64,000 nucleotides of DNA. It comes from Aminobacter carboxidus. GTDB lineage: Bacteria > Pseudomonadota > Alphaproteobacteria > Rhizobiales > Rhizobiaceae. The notes beneath the pieces are model-generated. The model was not told where the DNA came from, ran no database searches, and saw only the letters and a program-made list of their open reading frames with translations. Made by a program: the position numbers and the translations under genes. Location: positions 434,001 through 498,000 of the forward strand of contig NZ_JACZEP010000003.1 in NCBI RefSeq assembly GCF_014863355.1, in the 5' to 3' direction. This document shows, piece after piece, positions 25,461-34,552 of the stretch (positions are counted from its first letter, which is position 1; each line of letters starts with the position of its first letter).

Positions 25461-26999
25461 ATGAGCGAACCATCTGTCGAGATGCTTGAAGGCCGCACCT
25501 TCGACGTGCTCGTTGTCGGCGCCGGTGCCAATGGTTCCGCAACGGCCGAGGCGCTGGCGATTGCCGGCTATGCGGTGTTGCTGGTCGAGAGATCGGATTT
25601 TGGTAGTGGCACAAGCAGTCGCTCGAGCCGGATGCTGCATTGTGGTTTTCGGTCGCTGGAGGGTGCTGCCGGCAAGTCGTTATGGCAACATCTGACGCAA
25701 CTTCCCGATAGGCTGGCGCTGTTGAAAAGCGCGCGCGAACAGCTTGCGGCGCGTGCCGATTTCGTTGGCGCCATGCCGCACAGGGTCCGACCGGTCACCA
25801 TCGTCATGCCGCTGTTTCGCGGTGGCGTTGGCGGTATGCAGATGGACACAGCTGCTGCGCTTTTGGCGTTGCTCGGCACCGGCGGTATCCCGCTCGACTA
25901 CAAGCGCCTGAAAGCCGATAACCTTGACGACTTGCCGTTCGCCGAATGGCTGCTGCCGCGCCATGATCTTGCCGGGGTGGTGACATTCCGCGATTACGTC
26001 TTCGACTGGCCGGAACGCGTTTGCGCCGACCAAGCTCTGGCAGCAGAGCGCCTGGGGGCTGAAGTTCGCAATTACACCTCTGTCAACGCATTACGCCAGA
26101 TGCCTGATGGCCAGTGGAGCGCCACGCTGCGCGACGAGATGAACGGAGCCGAGGCGACGGTTGCCGCGCGAATGGTGCTCAACCTGGCCGGACCGTGGAT
26201 CGACAGCGTGACGGGCCTGGTATCGGCGGAGACGCCGCAACGCATCGCGGCCAGCAAGGGCGTCCAGATCGGCGTCGCGCTGCCTGAGCGATACAAGGAC
26301 CACGGGCTGGTCGCGGCGACGGACAAGGGCGCGTTCGTCTGCATCCCAAGTCAAGGGCTGCACCTGATCGGTGCCACCAACAGCAAGTTCACAGGCGATC
26401 CATCCAAGGCAGCAGCGACGGATGCCGAGATCAACGACTTGCTTGCGCGTGCAAATGCGCTGTTGCCGGGCATTGGTCTGGACCGCTCGGCGGTGTGTTA
26501 TGCCATAGCTGGCGTCCGTCCGGGCAGCCGGGGCTCGTCGGGCCGGATTGTGCACGATCATGCGGCCGATGGTTTACCCGGACTTGTTTCGGTGACGGGC
26601 GGCACTGTCGCGACGTCTCGCCAGACCGCCAAGTCGCTACTCAGGCTGGTTGTCCAACAGCTCAAGGTATCTCGCCCGAAGGCTGGAAGTGCGCCCCCCA
26701 ACGTGCTTGAAGCGGGACGCGGCGCCGCTGACGCAACGGCATTTGCCGCTGAGCATGCCAGGACGATAGCCGATGTCGCTCTGCGTCGAACCGGTGAGGC
26801 CTGGTCGACCGATTTCAACGAACAAACAATTCAGGACATCGCAGCTTCACTGGGCGCCAGCAACGGCTGGGATCAAGCCCGCATCGCCAAGGCCATATCA
26901 GACTTTCGCGCCGAACTGGCCGAACTCTACCGACGCGACCTCGGGTCGGTCTCTTCACCGCAAACAGACATCAGCAGGAGTACAGCATGCCCTTCGTAA
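25461..26999 (+). CDS. FAD-dependent oxidoreductase, glycerol-3-phosphate dehydrogenase-like
   Basis: 512 residues from MSEPSVEMLEGRTFDVLVVGAG. The N-terminal FAD fingerprint is VVGAGANGSATAEALAIAGYAVLLVERSDFGSGTSSRSSRMLH, characteristic of the GlpD/DAO family; NLAGPWID and later GVRPGSRGSSGRIVHD are further family stretches. It is shorter than many GlpD proteins (>500) but keeps the C-terminal cap. It probably oxidises a hydroxy or amino substrate and passes electrons to quinone. The context (tautomerase, RraA-like protein, importer) points to a specialised catabolic substrate rather than glycerol phosphate. The tautomerase gene begins inside its last codons. Confidence 0.82.
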   Translation: MSEPSVEMLEGRTFDVLVVGAGANGSATAEALAIAGYAVLLVERSDFGSGTSSRSSRMLHCGFRSLEGAAGKSLWQHLTQLPDRLALLKSAREQLAARADFVGAMPHRVRPVTIVMPLFRGGVGGMQMDTAAALLALLGTGGIPLDYKRLKADNLDDLPFAEWLLPRHDLAGVVTFRDYVFDWPERVCADQALAAERLGAEVRNYTSVNALRQMPDGQWSATLRDEMNGAEATVAARMVLNLAGPWIDSVTGLVSAETPQRIAASKGVQIGVALPERYKDHGLVAATDKGAFVCIPSQGLHLIGATNSKFTGDPSKAAATDAEINDLLARANALLPGIGLDRSAVCYAIAGVRPGSRGSSGRIVHDHAADGLPGLVSVTGGTVATSRQTAKSLLRLVVQQLKVSRPKAGSAPPNVLEAGRGAADATAFAAEHARTIADVALRRTGEAWSTDFNEQTIQDIAASLGASNGWDQARIAKAISDFRAELAELYRRDLGSVSSPQTDISRSTACPS

Positions 27000-27196
27000 G
27001 GATCGAACTCTTTCCCGGCCGCACGCGCGAGCAGAAGGCCGCAGCTGCCAAGGCCGTCACCGAGGCGTTGGTCAATACGCTTGGCGGCATGGGACCCCAG
27101 TCCGTCTACATCACCTTCTGGGAGATGCAGCGCGAGGACTGCGCTGTGGGGGGGCTGCTGAAAGACGAGCCGGCGGCCCCGTCGAAGGGGCCGTAA
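26987..27196 (+). CDS. 4-oxalocrotonate tautomerase-family protein
   Basis: 69 residues. The sequence begins MPFVRIELFPGRTREQKAAAAKAVTEAL, giving the N-terminal Pro that is the catalytic base of the family after Met removal, and has the usual first strand-helix unit. It overlaps the end of the GlpD-like gene by 13 bases and has GGAG upstream, so it is translated with it. It probably catalyses keto-enol isomerisation of a 2-oxo acid intermediate. Other 4-OT-fold activities (decarboxylase, hydratase) cannot be excluded. Confidence 0.88.
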   Translation: MPFVRIELFPGRTREQKAAAAKAVTEALVNTLGGMGPQSVYITFWEMQREDCAVGGLLKDEPAAPSKGP

Positions 27197-27217
27197 TCGG
27201 CAACGTAAGAACATCTT

Positions 27218-27243
27218 CGCCGGCCAGGTTTGGCCGGCGTTTT
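27218..27243 (+). terminator. Intrinsic terminator after the tautomerase gene
   Basis: Perfect 9-bp stem CGCCGGCCA / TGGCCGGCG with a 4-nt loop, followed by TTTTGCTT. It separates the GlpD-like/tautomerase pair from the RraA-like gene, whose start is 19 bases further on, so readthrough or a separate promoter is needed. Confidence 0.65.
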
Positions 27244-27261
27244 GCTTGAAGGGGACGACAA

Positions 27262-27951
27262 ATGACCGAAGAGACGCATGGTTGGGGTTTCAGGGTACTG
27301 AAGCGTTTGCACAAGGTGGATGAAGCGATGGTCGAGCTGTTTCGTCAGCTTCCGGTAGCCATCGTCAGCGATAGCATGTCGCGTATGGCGGCAGGCGGTA
27401 GCCGTATCCGGCCGATGCATGCCGGTGGCAGTTTTGCTGGTCCGGCACTGACCGTGAAGACGCGGCCTGGCGACAACCTCATGGTGCACAAGGCGATCGA
27501 TCTCGCCGAACCGGGCGACGTGCTGGTGGTCGACGCAGGTGGTGATCTGACCAATGCGATCATCGGCGAGATGATGGCGGCACATGCGGTCAACAGAGGG
27601 ATCGCCGGCATCATCATCAATGGTGCCATCCGCGACAGCAAGGCGATTGGCGAGGCCAGCTTTCCGGTCTATGCGGCCGGCGTCACCCATCGCGGCCCCT
27701 ACCGCAATGGTCCTGGCGAGATCAATGTCGAGGTTTCGATCGACGGCATGGTCATCTGTCCGGGCGACCTGGTCATTGGCGACGATGACGGCATTCTTGC
27801 CGTGCCGCATGGCGACGCCGGCGCCCTCTATGCAGTGGCAGCGGCGAAAAAGGCTGAGGAGGATGTGGTCATGGCCAAGATACTCAAGGGCGCGAATGAT
27901 CGCTCCTGGGTCGATGCGGAATTGGCGTGCACGCTCTGCCGTTTCACATAA
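27262..27951 (+). CDS. RraA-family protein (HMG/CHA aldolase-like)
   Basis: 229 residues with a ribosome site GAAGGGGACG before the ATG. It contains the family core: LPVAIVSDSMSR, GDNLMVHKAIDLAEPGDVLVVDAGGDLTNAIIGEMM and GIAGIIINGAIRDSKAIGEASFPVYAAGVTHRGP, the last including the Arg-Asp pair that binds metal and pyruvate in 4-hydroxy-4-methyl-2-oxoglutarate/4-carboxy-4-hydroxy-2-oxoadipate aldolases. It probably cleaves or decarboxylates a 2-oxo acid. With the neighbouring tautomerase this resembles lower steps of ring-cleavage pathways. It is less likely to be the RNase E inhibitor RraA. Confidence 0.85.
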   Translation: MTEETHGWGFRVLKRLHKVDEAMVELFRQLPVAIVSDSMSRMAAGGSRIRPMHAGGSFAGPALTVKTRPGDNLMVHKAIDLAEPGDVLVVDAGGDLTNAIIGEMMAAHAVNRGIAGIIINGAIRDSKAIGEASFPVYAAGVTHRGPYRNGPGEINVEVSIDGMVICPGDLVIGDDDGILAVPHGDAGALYAVAAAKKAEEDVVMAKILKGANDRSWVDAELACTLCRFT

Positions 27952-27989
27952 GGGGACCGCTCTCCTTGCCTGCCGGCATGTTTTGGTCG

Positions 27990-28952
27990 TCAGGCAATCT
28001 CATCCTCCGGTTCGATCAGTTGGCCTTTGGCTGCGGCGCGCAGCGCGGTCTTGATCAGACGGATGATCTCTATCGAGGCCGGCGGCAATATTCTGCCGCG
28101 ACGCTTGATGATACTGACGTCGCGCCAGACGGTAGGCTCGACAAGCTGACAGAACCGCAGGCTGCTTTCGGGTTTCGGGGCAGACAAAGCGGGCGTGGTC
28201 GTAACACCTAGCCCCGTTTCTATCATCGCCCAGAGTGTTGAATTGGTCGAAACCTCATAACGCGGCAGGCGGATGGATTCCGGCAGGTTCGGGATCTGCT
28301 CGAGCAGCGGGGCAGTTGCCGTATCGACACTCAACCCGATGAAATCCCAGCCGGCGAGCTCTGCCCAACGGACCGGGCCGCCGGTCTGCGCCAGCGGATG
28401 ATCGTGGCGGGCCAAAAGGCCAAGCTGATCCCGAAACAGCGGCGTGAATTCGAGCTCCGCGTCCTCGCGCTCCTTGCTACCGACACCGAAATCGACCTCG
28501 TTCTGACGCACCCTGCGGCGGACATCTGACGAATTTCCGTCACGTACGCGCACGTGGATATCGGGATTGCGGTCGGCCATATCCTTGACAATGTCCGGTA
28601 GCACCTTGGTGGCTATGGAATAGACCGAGGCGATCGCAACGCGCCGTCGACGCTGGTGCGCGGTGGCGCGGATATCCTGGATGGCGATATCGAAGTCGCC
28701 GACGATCTTTTCGGCAATGGGCAGGAAGTCGCTGGCCTCAGGCGTCAGCGTCACGTTGCGGGTCGTGCGGTCGAACAGGCTCGCTCCAACCATGTCTTCG
28801 AGCTGTCGTATCGCCATGGTCAGAGCCGGTTGCGAAACATGCAGATCGACGGCAGCGCGGGTAAAGCTCTTGTACCTGCAGACGCTCAAAAAAGAGCGGA
28901 TATGCCGAATGCTGACTGTGTAGATGGGAGAGTTTCGAGGCGCTGTGGCCAT
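27990..28952 (-). CDS. LysR-family regulator of the unknown catabolic cluster
   Basis: About 320 residues from MATAPRNSPIYTVSIRHIRSFLSVCRYKSFTRAAVDLHVSQPALTMAIRQLEDMVGASLFDR; the frame is open upstream to 29081 but that part is not LysR-like. The effector domain follows (RRVAIASVYSIATKVLPDIVKDM). It is divergent from the importer operon beginning at 29156. A palindromic LysR box lies in its promoter region (28972-28994), with a perfect copy at 25210-25232, so it probably controls both flanking transcription units. Effector unknown. Confidence 0.9.
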   Translation of the reverse strand: MATAPRNSPIYTVSIRHIRSFLSVCRYKSFTRAAVDLHVSQPALTMAIRQLEDMVGASLFDRTTRNVTLTPEASDFLPIAEKIVGDFDIAIQDIRATAHQRRRRVAIASVYSIATKVLPDIVKDMADRNPDIHVRVRDGNSSDVRRRVRQNEVDFGVGSKEREDAELEFTPLFRDQLGLLARHDHPLAQTGGPVRWAELAGWDFIGLSVDTATAPLLEQIPNLPESIRLPRYEVSTNSTLWAMIETGLGVTTTPALSAPKPESSLRFCQLVEPTVWRDVSIIKRRGRILPPASIEIIRLIKTALRAAAKGQLIEPEDEIA

Positions 28953-28971
28953 ATTGATTCGTCCATCTTCG

Positions 28972-28994
28972 ATAAATAAGTTTTGCTGATTAAT
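28972..28994. promoter_or_regulatory. Second copy of the 9-5-9 LysR-box palindrome
   Basis: ATAAATAAG-N5-CTGATTAAT matches the palindrome at 25210-25232 with a perfect right half, 7 of 9 in the left half and the same 5-base spacer; the T-N11-A core is retained (TAAG-N5-CTGA). It starts 20 bases upstream of the LysR ATG and 162 bases from the binding-protein gene. Confidence 0.6.
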
Positions 28995-29155
28995 AGACGA
29001 GTTTTTCAGATTTGAATATCCAATCGCGCTGTTTGATAGTGGTCTCGGTCCTGGATGAAGTGGCGCCGGATTGGTCCGCATGAGGCTGCATCCACGAACC
29101 TAAATACAAAAACAATCGAGCTGGGGAGAGCGAGATGGAATTGGGGAGGAACAAC

Positions 29156-30754
29156 ATGTTTCGTTTGAAAATGAAGGCGCATGCAGCGAGCATCGCGCTT
29201 ATTGCGCTTGGCGCGGTCATCGCATCGGCGCAGGCCCCGGCCTGGGCTGCGACGGTCACAATCGGCTCGGAAGCGGCGCTGCCGCCGCTCGATCCGCAGC
29301 GTACCACCGGCAGTGTCGGGCTCAGGATTGCAGGCGCTATCTTCGATACGCTGATCCGCGAGGACCTGTCCAAGGGCGGCTCCGGCGTCCCCGACATCGC
29401 GCCGGCTTTGGCTGAGTCATGGAGCGTTTCGGATGACGGCCTGACCTATACGTTCAAGCTACGCAAGGGCGTAACCTTCCACGACGGCACCGCATTTGAC
29501 GCCCAGGCGGTGCAGACCAATTTCGACCGGCTGCTGAACAAGGAATCGGCTGTCTTCGACGAGCGTGCCAGCAGCACCATGGCCTTCCTGACGCGCTGGA
29601 TCGCCAGCTCCAAGGCGGTCGACGCCGAGACCTTCACCTTGACGCTCAAGGAGGCGTTTTCCGGGCTTCCGCGCTTGCTCAGCGACCGCAGCATGTCGAT
29701 CATCTCGCCTGCCGCGATGGAGAAATACAAGGGTGACGAACTGGGCTTCCATCCGGTTGGAACCGGCCCGTTCAAGCTTGCCACGCTGGAGCAGGGGCAG
29801 GCCCTGACGCTTGCCCGCAATGACGGCTACTGGCGCGGCACCCCCAAGGTCGAAACGCTGGTTTTCAAGGCCGTGACCGACCCGACCGCTCTTGCCATCG
29901 CCATGCAGACCGGTGTGATCGATGTGATCCCGAGCGCCAGCGCCGAGCAGGTGACCCAGCTTTCGGCCGAGCCGGACCTCAAGGTGCAGTACACCGATGC
30001 GGCGAACTTCTACTTCATTCGCCTCAACATGAAGGCCGAATACACCAAGGACGCCCGCTTTCGTCAGGCGCTGAACTACGCGGTCAATCGCGACTTCATC
30101 GCTGCCTTGTTCGGTGGACAGGCTGTACCGCGCGGCGGTCCCGTGCCAACAGGCAACGAGATCACTGCACTCGCGGCGGGCACCGTCAAGGAATACAATT
30201 ACGATCCGGAAAAGGCCAAGGCGCTGCTTGCCGAGATCGGCCTGAAGGCACCGGTGACGCTCAAGGTGCTCGCGCCGAACAATGGCCCGGGTTTCGGTCT
30301 GTCGCCGCAGTTGATGACGCTCATTCAGCAGGATCTGGCGGCGGTTGGCGTCGACCTGCAGCCACAACTGCTCGAGTTCACGACCATGATCTCGACCGAG
30401 CGTCCGGGCTATGCCGACGATGTCCACGGCTCCTATAATGGCTGGGTCACGGGTGCCGGCAGCGCCTATGTCTTCGAGCGCCTGTTTGCGAGCTCGCAAC
30501 AACCGCCCAAGGGCGTCAATCGCGGCTGGTACCAGAACGCCGATGTCGACGCCAAGCTGGCCACAGCCCGCAGCGAGCGGGACGAGGCCAAGCGTGCTGC
30601 GCTTTATGTCGATGCCGCCGCCAAGGTGGCGGAGGATGCGCCGTACCTGTTCCTCTATCAGGATCGCCTGCCGCGGGTCATCCGCAGCAACGTCAAGGGC
30701 ATCGAAGCCGCAGCGTCGGTCTATATCGACTTCTCGCAGGTCTCTGTCGACTAG
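29156..30754 (+). CDS. ABC transporter substrate-binding protein, peptide/opine type (SBP_bac_5)
   Basis: About 532 residues from MFRLKMKAHAASIALIALGAV; GGGGAGGA precedes this ATG, favoured over the one at 29135. A signal peptide is cleaved near PAWAATV. The mature protein has the DppA/OppA-family features PPLDPQRTTGS, TFKLRKGVTFHDGTAFDAQAV and FRQALNYAVNRDFI. It is the first gene of a long plus-strand operon containing its permeases and ATPases. Such binders take peptides, opines, nickel or other small molecules; the ligand is unknown. Confidence 0.9.
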   Translation: MFRLKMKAHAASIALIALGAVIASAQAPAWAATVTIGSEAALPPLDPQRTTGSVGLRIAGAIFDTLIREDLSKGGSGVPDIAPALAESWSVSDDGLTYTFKLRKGVTFHDGTAFDAQAVQTNFDRLLNKESAVFDERASSTMAFLTRWIASSKAVDAETFTLTLKEAFSGLPRLLSDRSMSIISPAAMEKYKGDELGFHPVGTGPFKLATLEQGQALTLARNDGYWRGTPKVETLVFKAVTDPTALAIAMQTGVIDVIPSASAEQVTQLSAEPDLKVQYTDAANFYFIRLNMKAEYTKDARFRQALNYAVNRDFIAALFGGQAVPRGGPVPTGNEITALAAGTVKEYNYDPEKAKALLAEIGLKAPVTLKVLAPNNGPGFGLSPQLMTLIQQDLAAVGVDLQPQLLEFTTMISTERPGYADDVHGSYNGWVTGAGSAYVFERLFASSQQPPKGVNRGWYQNADVDAKLATARSERDEAKRAALYVDAAAKVAEDAPYLFLYQDRLPRVIRSNVKGIEAAASVYIDFSQVSVD

Positions 30755-30856
30755 GGCCTGTTTCATCCCGAAGGAAATCGGGATGCGGCTTCAACTTCTG
30801 GTCCGAGCATGATCCCGGCGTAAAACCGTACGCGTTTTGCGGGATCATGCTTCGAC
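30751..30856. repeat. RIME-like palindromic intergenic repeat
   Basis: The element begins at the TAG stop of the binding-protein gene. It contains a hairpin with 8-bp arms CATCCCGA / TCGGGATG (30764-30785) and a large inverted repeat with 12-bp arms AGCATGATCCCG (30806-30817) and CGGGATCATGCT (30840-30851), extended outward by GGTC/GACC. GCATGATC...GATCATGC palindromes are typical of rhizobial intergenic mosaic elements. It may act as an mRNA stabiliser or partial terminator separating binding-protein expression from downstream genes. A degenerate remnant is at 45623-45662. Confidence 0.7.
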
Positions 30857-30893
30857 CGTCATTTCACTATTTTTGCAAAGGGAGAGTTTTCAC

Positions 30894-31616
30894 ATGATGT
30901 TAGGTTGGCGGGCCAGGATTGGTCAGATGCGTCCGGCGACGTCCATCGAGGGCGCGGAAGAGTGGCGCTCGGTGGCACCGGTCGGTGTTGCCTTCGCCGA
31001 CGCCCGCACCATCGTTCCGCGCGTCGATGACGCCGGGCTGCGGGTGATGATGAGCCAGGTTCTCGAGGCATCGCGTCAGCTTGCCACCGCCAAGGTCGAC
31101 CTGATCGTCCAGTGTGGCGCACCAGGTACCTTTCTGCGTGGCCCCGGCCATGACGAGCAGGTCGTGGCCGAGATCGAGAAGGAAACCGGCATTCCCGCGA
31201 TCACCATGATGGCCGCGATGATGGATGCGCTCAAGGCGGTCAACGCCCGCAAGATCGCTGTCGGCACGATCTACTCCGATGAGGTCAACGCGGCGATGAC
31301 CAGCTACATGGAGGCACACGGTTTCCAGGTCCGCGCAATGGGCGGTCTCCAGATCACCGACCCATTCGAGGCCAGCCTGCACGATTCCGACAGTGCCTAT
31401 CGCCTCGGTCGGCAGGTGTTCAAGGAAGCTGGCGATGCCGACGCGATCCTGATCTCGTGCGGCACCTACCGTACCTTCGAAATGATCCAGTATCTCGAAA
31501 TGGACACCGGCGTGCCGGTGATCTCCAGCAACCAGGCGACGCTGTGGCGCGCACTGCGTTACCTCGGCCTTCGCGACCAGATTCCCAATCTCGGGAAACT
31601 CTGGTCCGTCGCCTAG
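30894..31616 (+). CDS. Asp/Glu racemase-superfamily enzyme (maleate isomerase/arylmalonate decarboxylase-like)
   Basis: 240 residues from MMLGWRARIGQMRPATSIEG. Two cysteines lie at the positions used for catalysis in this superfamily: the first in DLIVQCGAPGTFLRG and the second in AILISCGTYRTFEM. MLGWRARIGQMRP is like the start of maleate cis-trans isomerases and AMDase. It probably isomerises or racemises a dicarboxylate or carbon-acid intermediate. It stands between the binding-protein gene and the permeases in one operon, so it should work on the imported compound. An alternative start is one codon later (30897). Confidence 0.8.
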   Translation: MMLGWRARIGQMRPATSIEGAEEWRSVAPVGVAFADARTIVPRVDDAGLRVMMSQVLEASRQLATAKVDLIVQCGAPGTFLRGPGHDEQVVAEIEKETGIPAITMMAAMMDALKAVNARKIAVGTIYSDEVNAAMTSYMEAHGFQVRAMGGLQITDPFEASLHDSDSAYRLGRQVFKEAGDADAILISCGTYRTFEMIQYLEMDTGVPVISSNQATLWRALRYLGLRDQIPNLGKLWSVA

Positions 31617-31638
31617 ACCGCGCTTGGGGAGGATAGCG

Positions 31639-32523
31639 ATGTCAGAGGCAGCAACAACCGCAGGCGGCGAGGGCACCAAGCGCTCGTTCGACTTCGGCAG
31701 GCTCTTCCGCAATGGGACTTTGGTGACCGGGGTCGGCATCCTTGCCGTGATGATGTTCGTGGCGATCTTCGCCGACATCATCGCGCCGCATGATCCGTTT
31801 CGTGCTAACCCCATTGCTCGCTATCTTCCCCCACTGTCGCCCGGCTATTTCCTCGGCACCGACGAACTCGGCCGCGATATTCTGAGCCGCCTGATGTATG
31901 GCGCGCGCCTCGCTCTGCTGGTCGCGGTCGTCCCGACGGTCATTGCGCTCGTCATCGGCGGGGCGGTCGGGCTGTTCGCCGGCTATGCCGGTGGTGTCTG
32001 GGACAGCATCGTCATGCGTATCTTCGACGTGATGTTTGCTTTCCCGGGCATTCTGCTGGCACTGGGTATCAGCGCTGCGCTCGGGCCCGGGCTTTCATCG
32101 ATGATCATCGCCATGATCGTTGTTACCATCCCGGCTTTCGGCAGGATCGTTCGCGGCGTCGTGCTTGGCGTCAAGGAGGAGCTTTATGTCGAGGCCGCAA
32201 CTGCGCTTGGCTATGGTCACCTCAGGATCGCACTGCGTCACGTGTTGCCCAACGTACTTGCCCCGGTGCTGGTCTATGGCACGTTGCAGACCGGCCGAAA
32301 CGTCATCTTGGCGGCGAGCCTGAGTTTCCTTGGTCTTGGCCCTCAGCCGCCGACGCCCGACTGGGGCCAGATGCTTGGCGGCGGCCGCATGGCGCTCGCC
32401 ACCGCAGCCCACGTTGCCACCATTCCAGGACTTGCAATCGCACTGCTGGCCATCGGCTTCAACCTGCTGGGCGACGCCGCAAGAGACCTGCTCGACCCGC
32501 GCATGAAGCGCGACCGCGACTGA
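31639..32523 (+). CDS. ABC transporter permease, DppC/OppC-like
   Basis: About 294 residues from MSEAATTAGGEGTKRSF with GGGGAGGA before it. The N-terminal helix and the OppC-N motif (IIAPHDPFRANPIARYLPPLSPGYFLGTDELGRDILSRLMYG) identify a DppC-type subunit. The EAA loop is ELYVEAATALGYGHLRIALRHVLPN. It forms the inner-membrane channel with the next protein. The order C before B is the reverse of the usual dpp/opp order. Confidence 0.93.
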   Translation: MSEAATTAGGEGTKRSFDFGRLFRNGTLVTGVGILAVMMFVAIFADIIAPHDPFRANPIARYLPPLSPGYFLGTDELGRDILSRLMYGARLALLVAVVPTVIALVIGGAVGLFAGYAGGVWDSIVMRIFDVMFAFPGILLALGISAALGPGLSSMIIAMIVVTIPAFGRIVRGVVLGVKEELYVEAATALGYGHLRIALRHVLPNVLAPVLVYGTLQTGRNVILAASLSFLGLGPQPPTPDWGQMLGGGRMALATAAHVATIPGLAIALLAIGFNLLGDAARDLLDPRMKRDRD

Positions 32524-32538
32524 GCTTAGGAAATCGAG

Positions 32539-33483
32539 ATGTTGTCCTTTATCGCACGTCGCGCCTTGCAGACGATCCCCGTGATATTTGGTGTCACGCT
32601 GGCGACGTTCCTGCTGTCGCAGATCATCCCCGGCGACCCGACCGACATATTGCTCGGGCCGGGCGCTTCCGAAGAGGCGAGGGCGCAATTGCGCCAGGCA
32701 CTCGGCCTCGACCGTTCCGCCCTCGGCCAGTACCTGCTCTATCTGCAGAACCTCGTCCATGGCGACTTTGGCCAGTCGCTGACCTTCTCCAAGCCGGTTT
32801 CCGAAGTGCTTGCCTCACGCATGATGAACACCGCGCTGCTCGCATTTGCCGCCATCGTCCTGGCTTCGGTGCTCGGGGTCGCGGCAGGTACGTTCGCTGC
32901 CCTCAAGCCCGGATCGCTGCGCGATCGTGCACTGACAGTTGTTGTGTTGTTCCTGAACTCAATGCCGTCCTTTTGGCTCGGACTTCTGCTGATCCTGGCC
33001 TTCGGTCTCCAGCTTCGGCTGCTGCCCGTCAGCGGCATGACCTCAGGTGACGGCGGCTTCGTCAACTTGCTCGCGCATATGTTGTTGCCGACGCTAACGC
33101 TCGCCGCCTGGTCGCTTGCCGCGATTGCCCGGATGACGCGTTCCTCGCTCCTTGACGTCATCGGCAGCGACTATGTCCGCACCGCCCGTAGCCGTGGCAT
33201 CGGCGAATGGCGTATCGTCTTCTTCCATGCCCTGCCAAACGCTATGCCGGCCGTTATCACAGTGATCGGCATGCAGATGGGCTTCCTGCTCAGCGGCGCC
33301 GTCATGACCGAGACTGTGTTCTCTTGGCCCGGCATTGGCCTTGCGATGTACCAGGCCATCTCGACGCGGGATATCCCGCTGATCCAGGGCGGCATCCTCC
33401 TTCTCGCGGTGGCGTTCGTCCTGATCAATTTCACGATCGACATCCTGTACGCCTACTTCAACCCCAAGATTAAGCTGGCCTGA
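32539..33483 (+). CDS. ABC transporter permease, DppB/OppB-like
   Basis: 314 residues; AGGA lies 8 bases before the ATG. The N-terminus MLSFIARRALQTIPVIFGVTLATFLLSQIIPGDP is the classic DppB start, and the EAA loop is SDYVRTARSRGIGEWRIVFFHALPNAMP. Six membrane segments are expected. It follows the DppC-like gene by 15 bases and precedes the ATPase gene by 4. Confidence 0.93.
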   Translation: MLSFIARRALQTIPVIFGVTLATFLLSQIIPGDPTDILLGPGASEEARAQLRQALGLDRSALGQYLLYLQNLVHGDFGQSLTFSKPVSEVLASRMMNTALLAFAAIVLASVLGVAAGTFAALKPGSLRDRALTVVVLFLNSMPSFWLGLLLILAFGLQLRLLPVSGMTSGDGGFVNLLAHMLLPTLTLAAWSLAAIARMTRSSLLDVIGSDYVRTARSRGIGEWRIVFFHALPNAMPAVITVIGMQMGFLLSGAVMTETVFSWPGIGLAMYQAISTRDIPLIQGGILLLAVAFVLINFTIDILYAYFNPKIKLA

Positions 33484-33487
33484 TCCG

Positions 33488-34552
33488 ATGAACGCCATTT
33501 CAACGTCCATGGATGCCGTACGCCCTTCGCCGGTGCTGGAGGTCTCAGATCTTCGCGTAAGCTACGGCAGTACGCTGCGCTCGGTTCACGTCGTTAACGA
33601 CGTGTCTTTCGTTGTCGGTCGCGGCGAAGCACTTGGCATTGTCGGCGAGTCCGGCTGCGGCAAGAGCCAGACCATGCTCGCCGTGCTCGGTCTTCTGCCG
33701 GCGAGCGGGCGCATCAGCGCCGGCAAGGTGAAGTTCGAGGGCCAGGACTTGGCCGCGCTGTCGGCGCGACAGTTCCGCAGCCTGCGGGGCAAGGGCATGG
33801 CGCTGATTTCCCAGGATGCGCTGTCGGCGCTCAATCCGTCGATGACAATCGGTACACAGATGGCCGAGCCGATGATCCACTATGATGGCATGAGCCGGAA
33901 GGCGGCGCGCGATCGGTGCATCGAACTGCTCGACCTTGTCGGCATTCCAGGGGCGGCGGCTCGATTGGGCGCCTATCCGCACGAGCTGTCAGGCGGCATG
34001 CGCCAGCGCGTGTTGATCGCAACCGCGATCAGCGGCAATCCCAAGGTGCTTATCGCCGACGAGCCGACCACGGCGCTCGACGTGACCATCCAGGCCCAGA
34101 TCCTGCGCCTGATCGATCAGCTGCGCCGCGAGCTTGGCATGGCGCTGGTGATCATCACCCACGACCTCGGCGTCGTTGCCGGTGTCGCCGACCAGGTGGC
34201 GGTCATGTATGCGGGGCGCGTGGTCGAGTCAGGATCGACGGACGCCATCTTCAGCGAACCGCGCCATCCCTATACGCGCGCCTTGCTGGAGGCGATCCCC
34301 AAGCTCGATGAGCCAGCCGACAAGCGCCTGACCCCCATCGCCGGTCTGCCGCCAGATCCACGCCGCCCACCATCAGGCTGTGCCTTTCACCCGCGCTGCC
34401 GGCTGGTGCAACCGGCCTGCCGCGAGCAGCTGCCGGCGCTTGAAGCCAAGGACGCCGGAAACGGCCATCTCATCCGTTGTTCGGTCGATCCTTGGGCAAG
34501 ATCCAATATGGCGCCAGTCCGCGGCATCGCGACATCGGGAGGGGTGTCATGA
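33488..34552 (+). CDS. ABC transporter ATP-binding protein, DppD/OppD-like
   Basis: 354 residues. Walker A is [18 protein letters not shown], the signature [16 protein letters not shown] and Walker [15 protein letters not shown]. The C-terminal oligopeptide/dipeptide extension has [12 protein letters not shown] and a Cys-rich end ([20 protein letters not shown]), which probably holds an iron-sulfur cluster as in other OppD/DppD proteins. Its stop overlaps the next ATPase start (ATGA), so the pair is translationally coupled. Confidence 0.93.
   Translation: MNAISTSMDAVRPSPVLEVSDLRVSYGSTLRSVHVVNDVSFVVGRGEALGIVGESGCGKSQTMLAVLGLLPASGRISAGKVKFEGQDLAALSARQFRSLRGKGMALISQDALSALNPSMTIGTQMAEPMIHYDGMSRKAARDRCIELLDLVGIPGAAARLGAYPHELSGGMRQRVLIATAISGNPKVLIADEPTTALDVTIQAQILRLIDQLRRELGMALVIITHDLGVVAGVADQVAVMYAGRVVESGSTDAIFSEPRHPYTRALLEAIPKLDEPADKRLTPIAGLPPDPRRPPSGCAFHPRCRLVQPACREQLPALEAKDAGNGHLIRCSVDPWARSNMAPVRGIATSGGVS

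Noticed and set aside
29459-30766. 435-codon minus-strand frame
   Set aside because: Antisense shadow of the substrate-binding protein gene.
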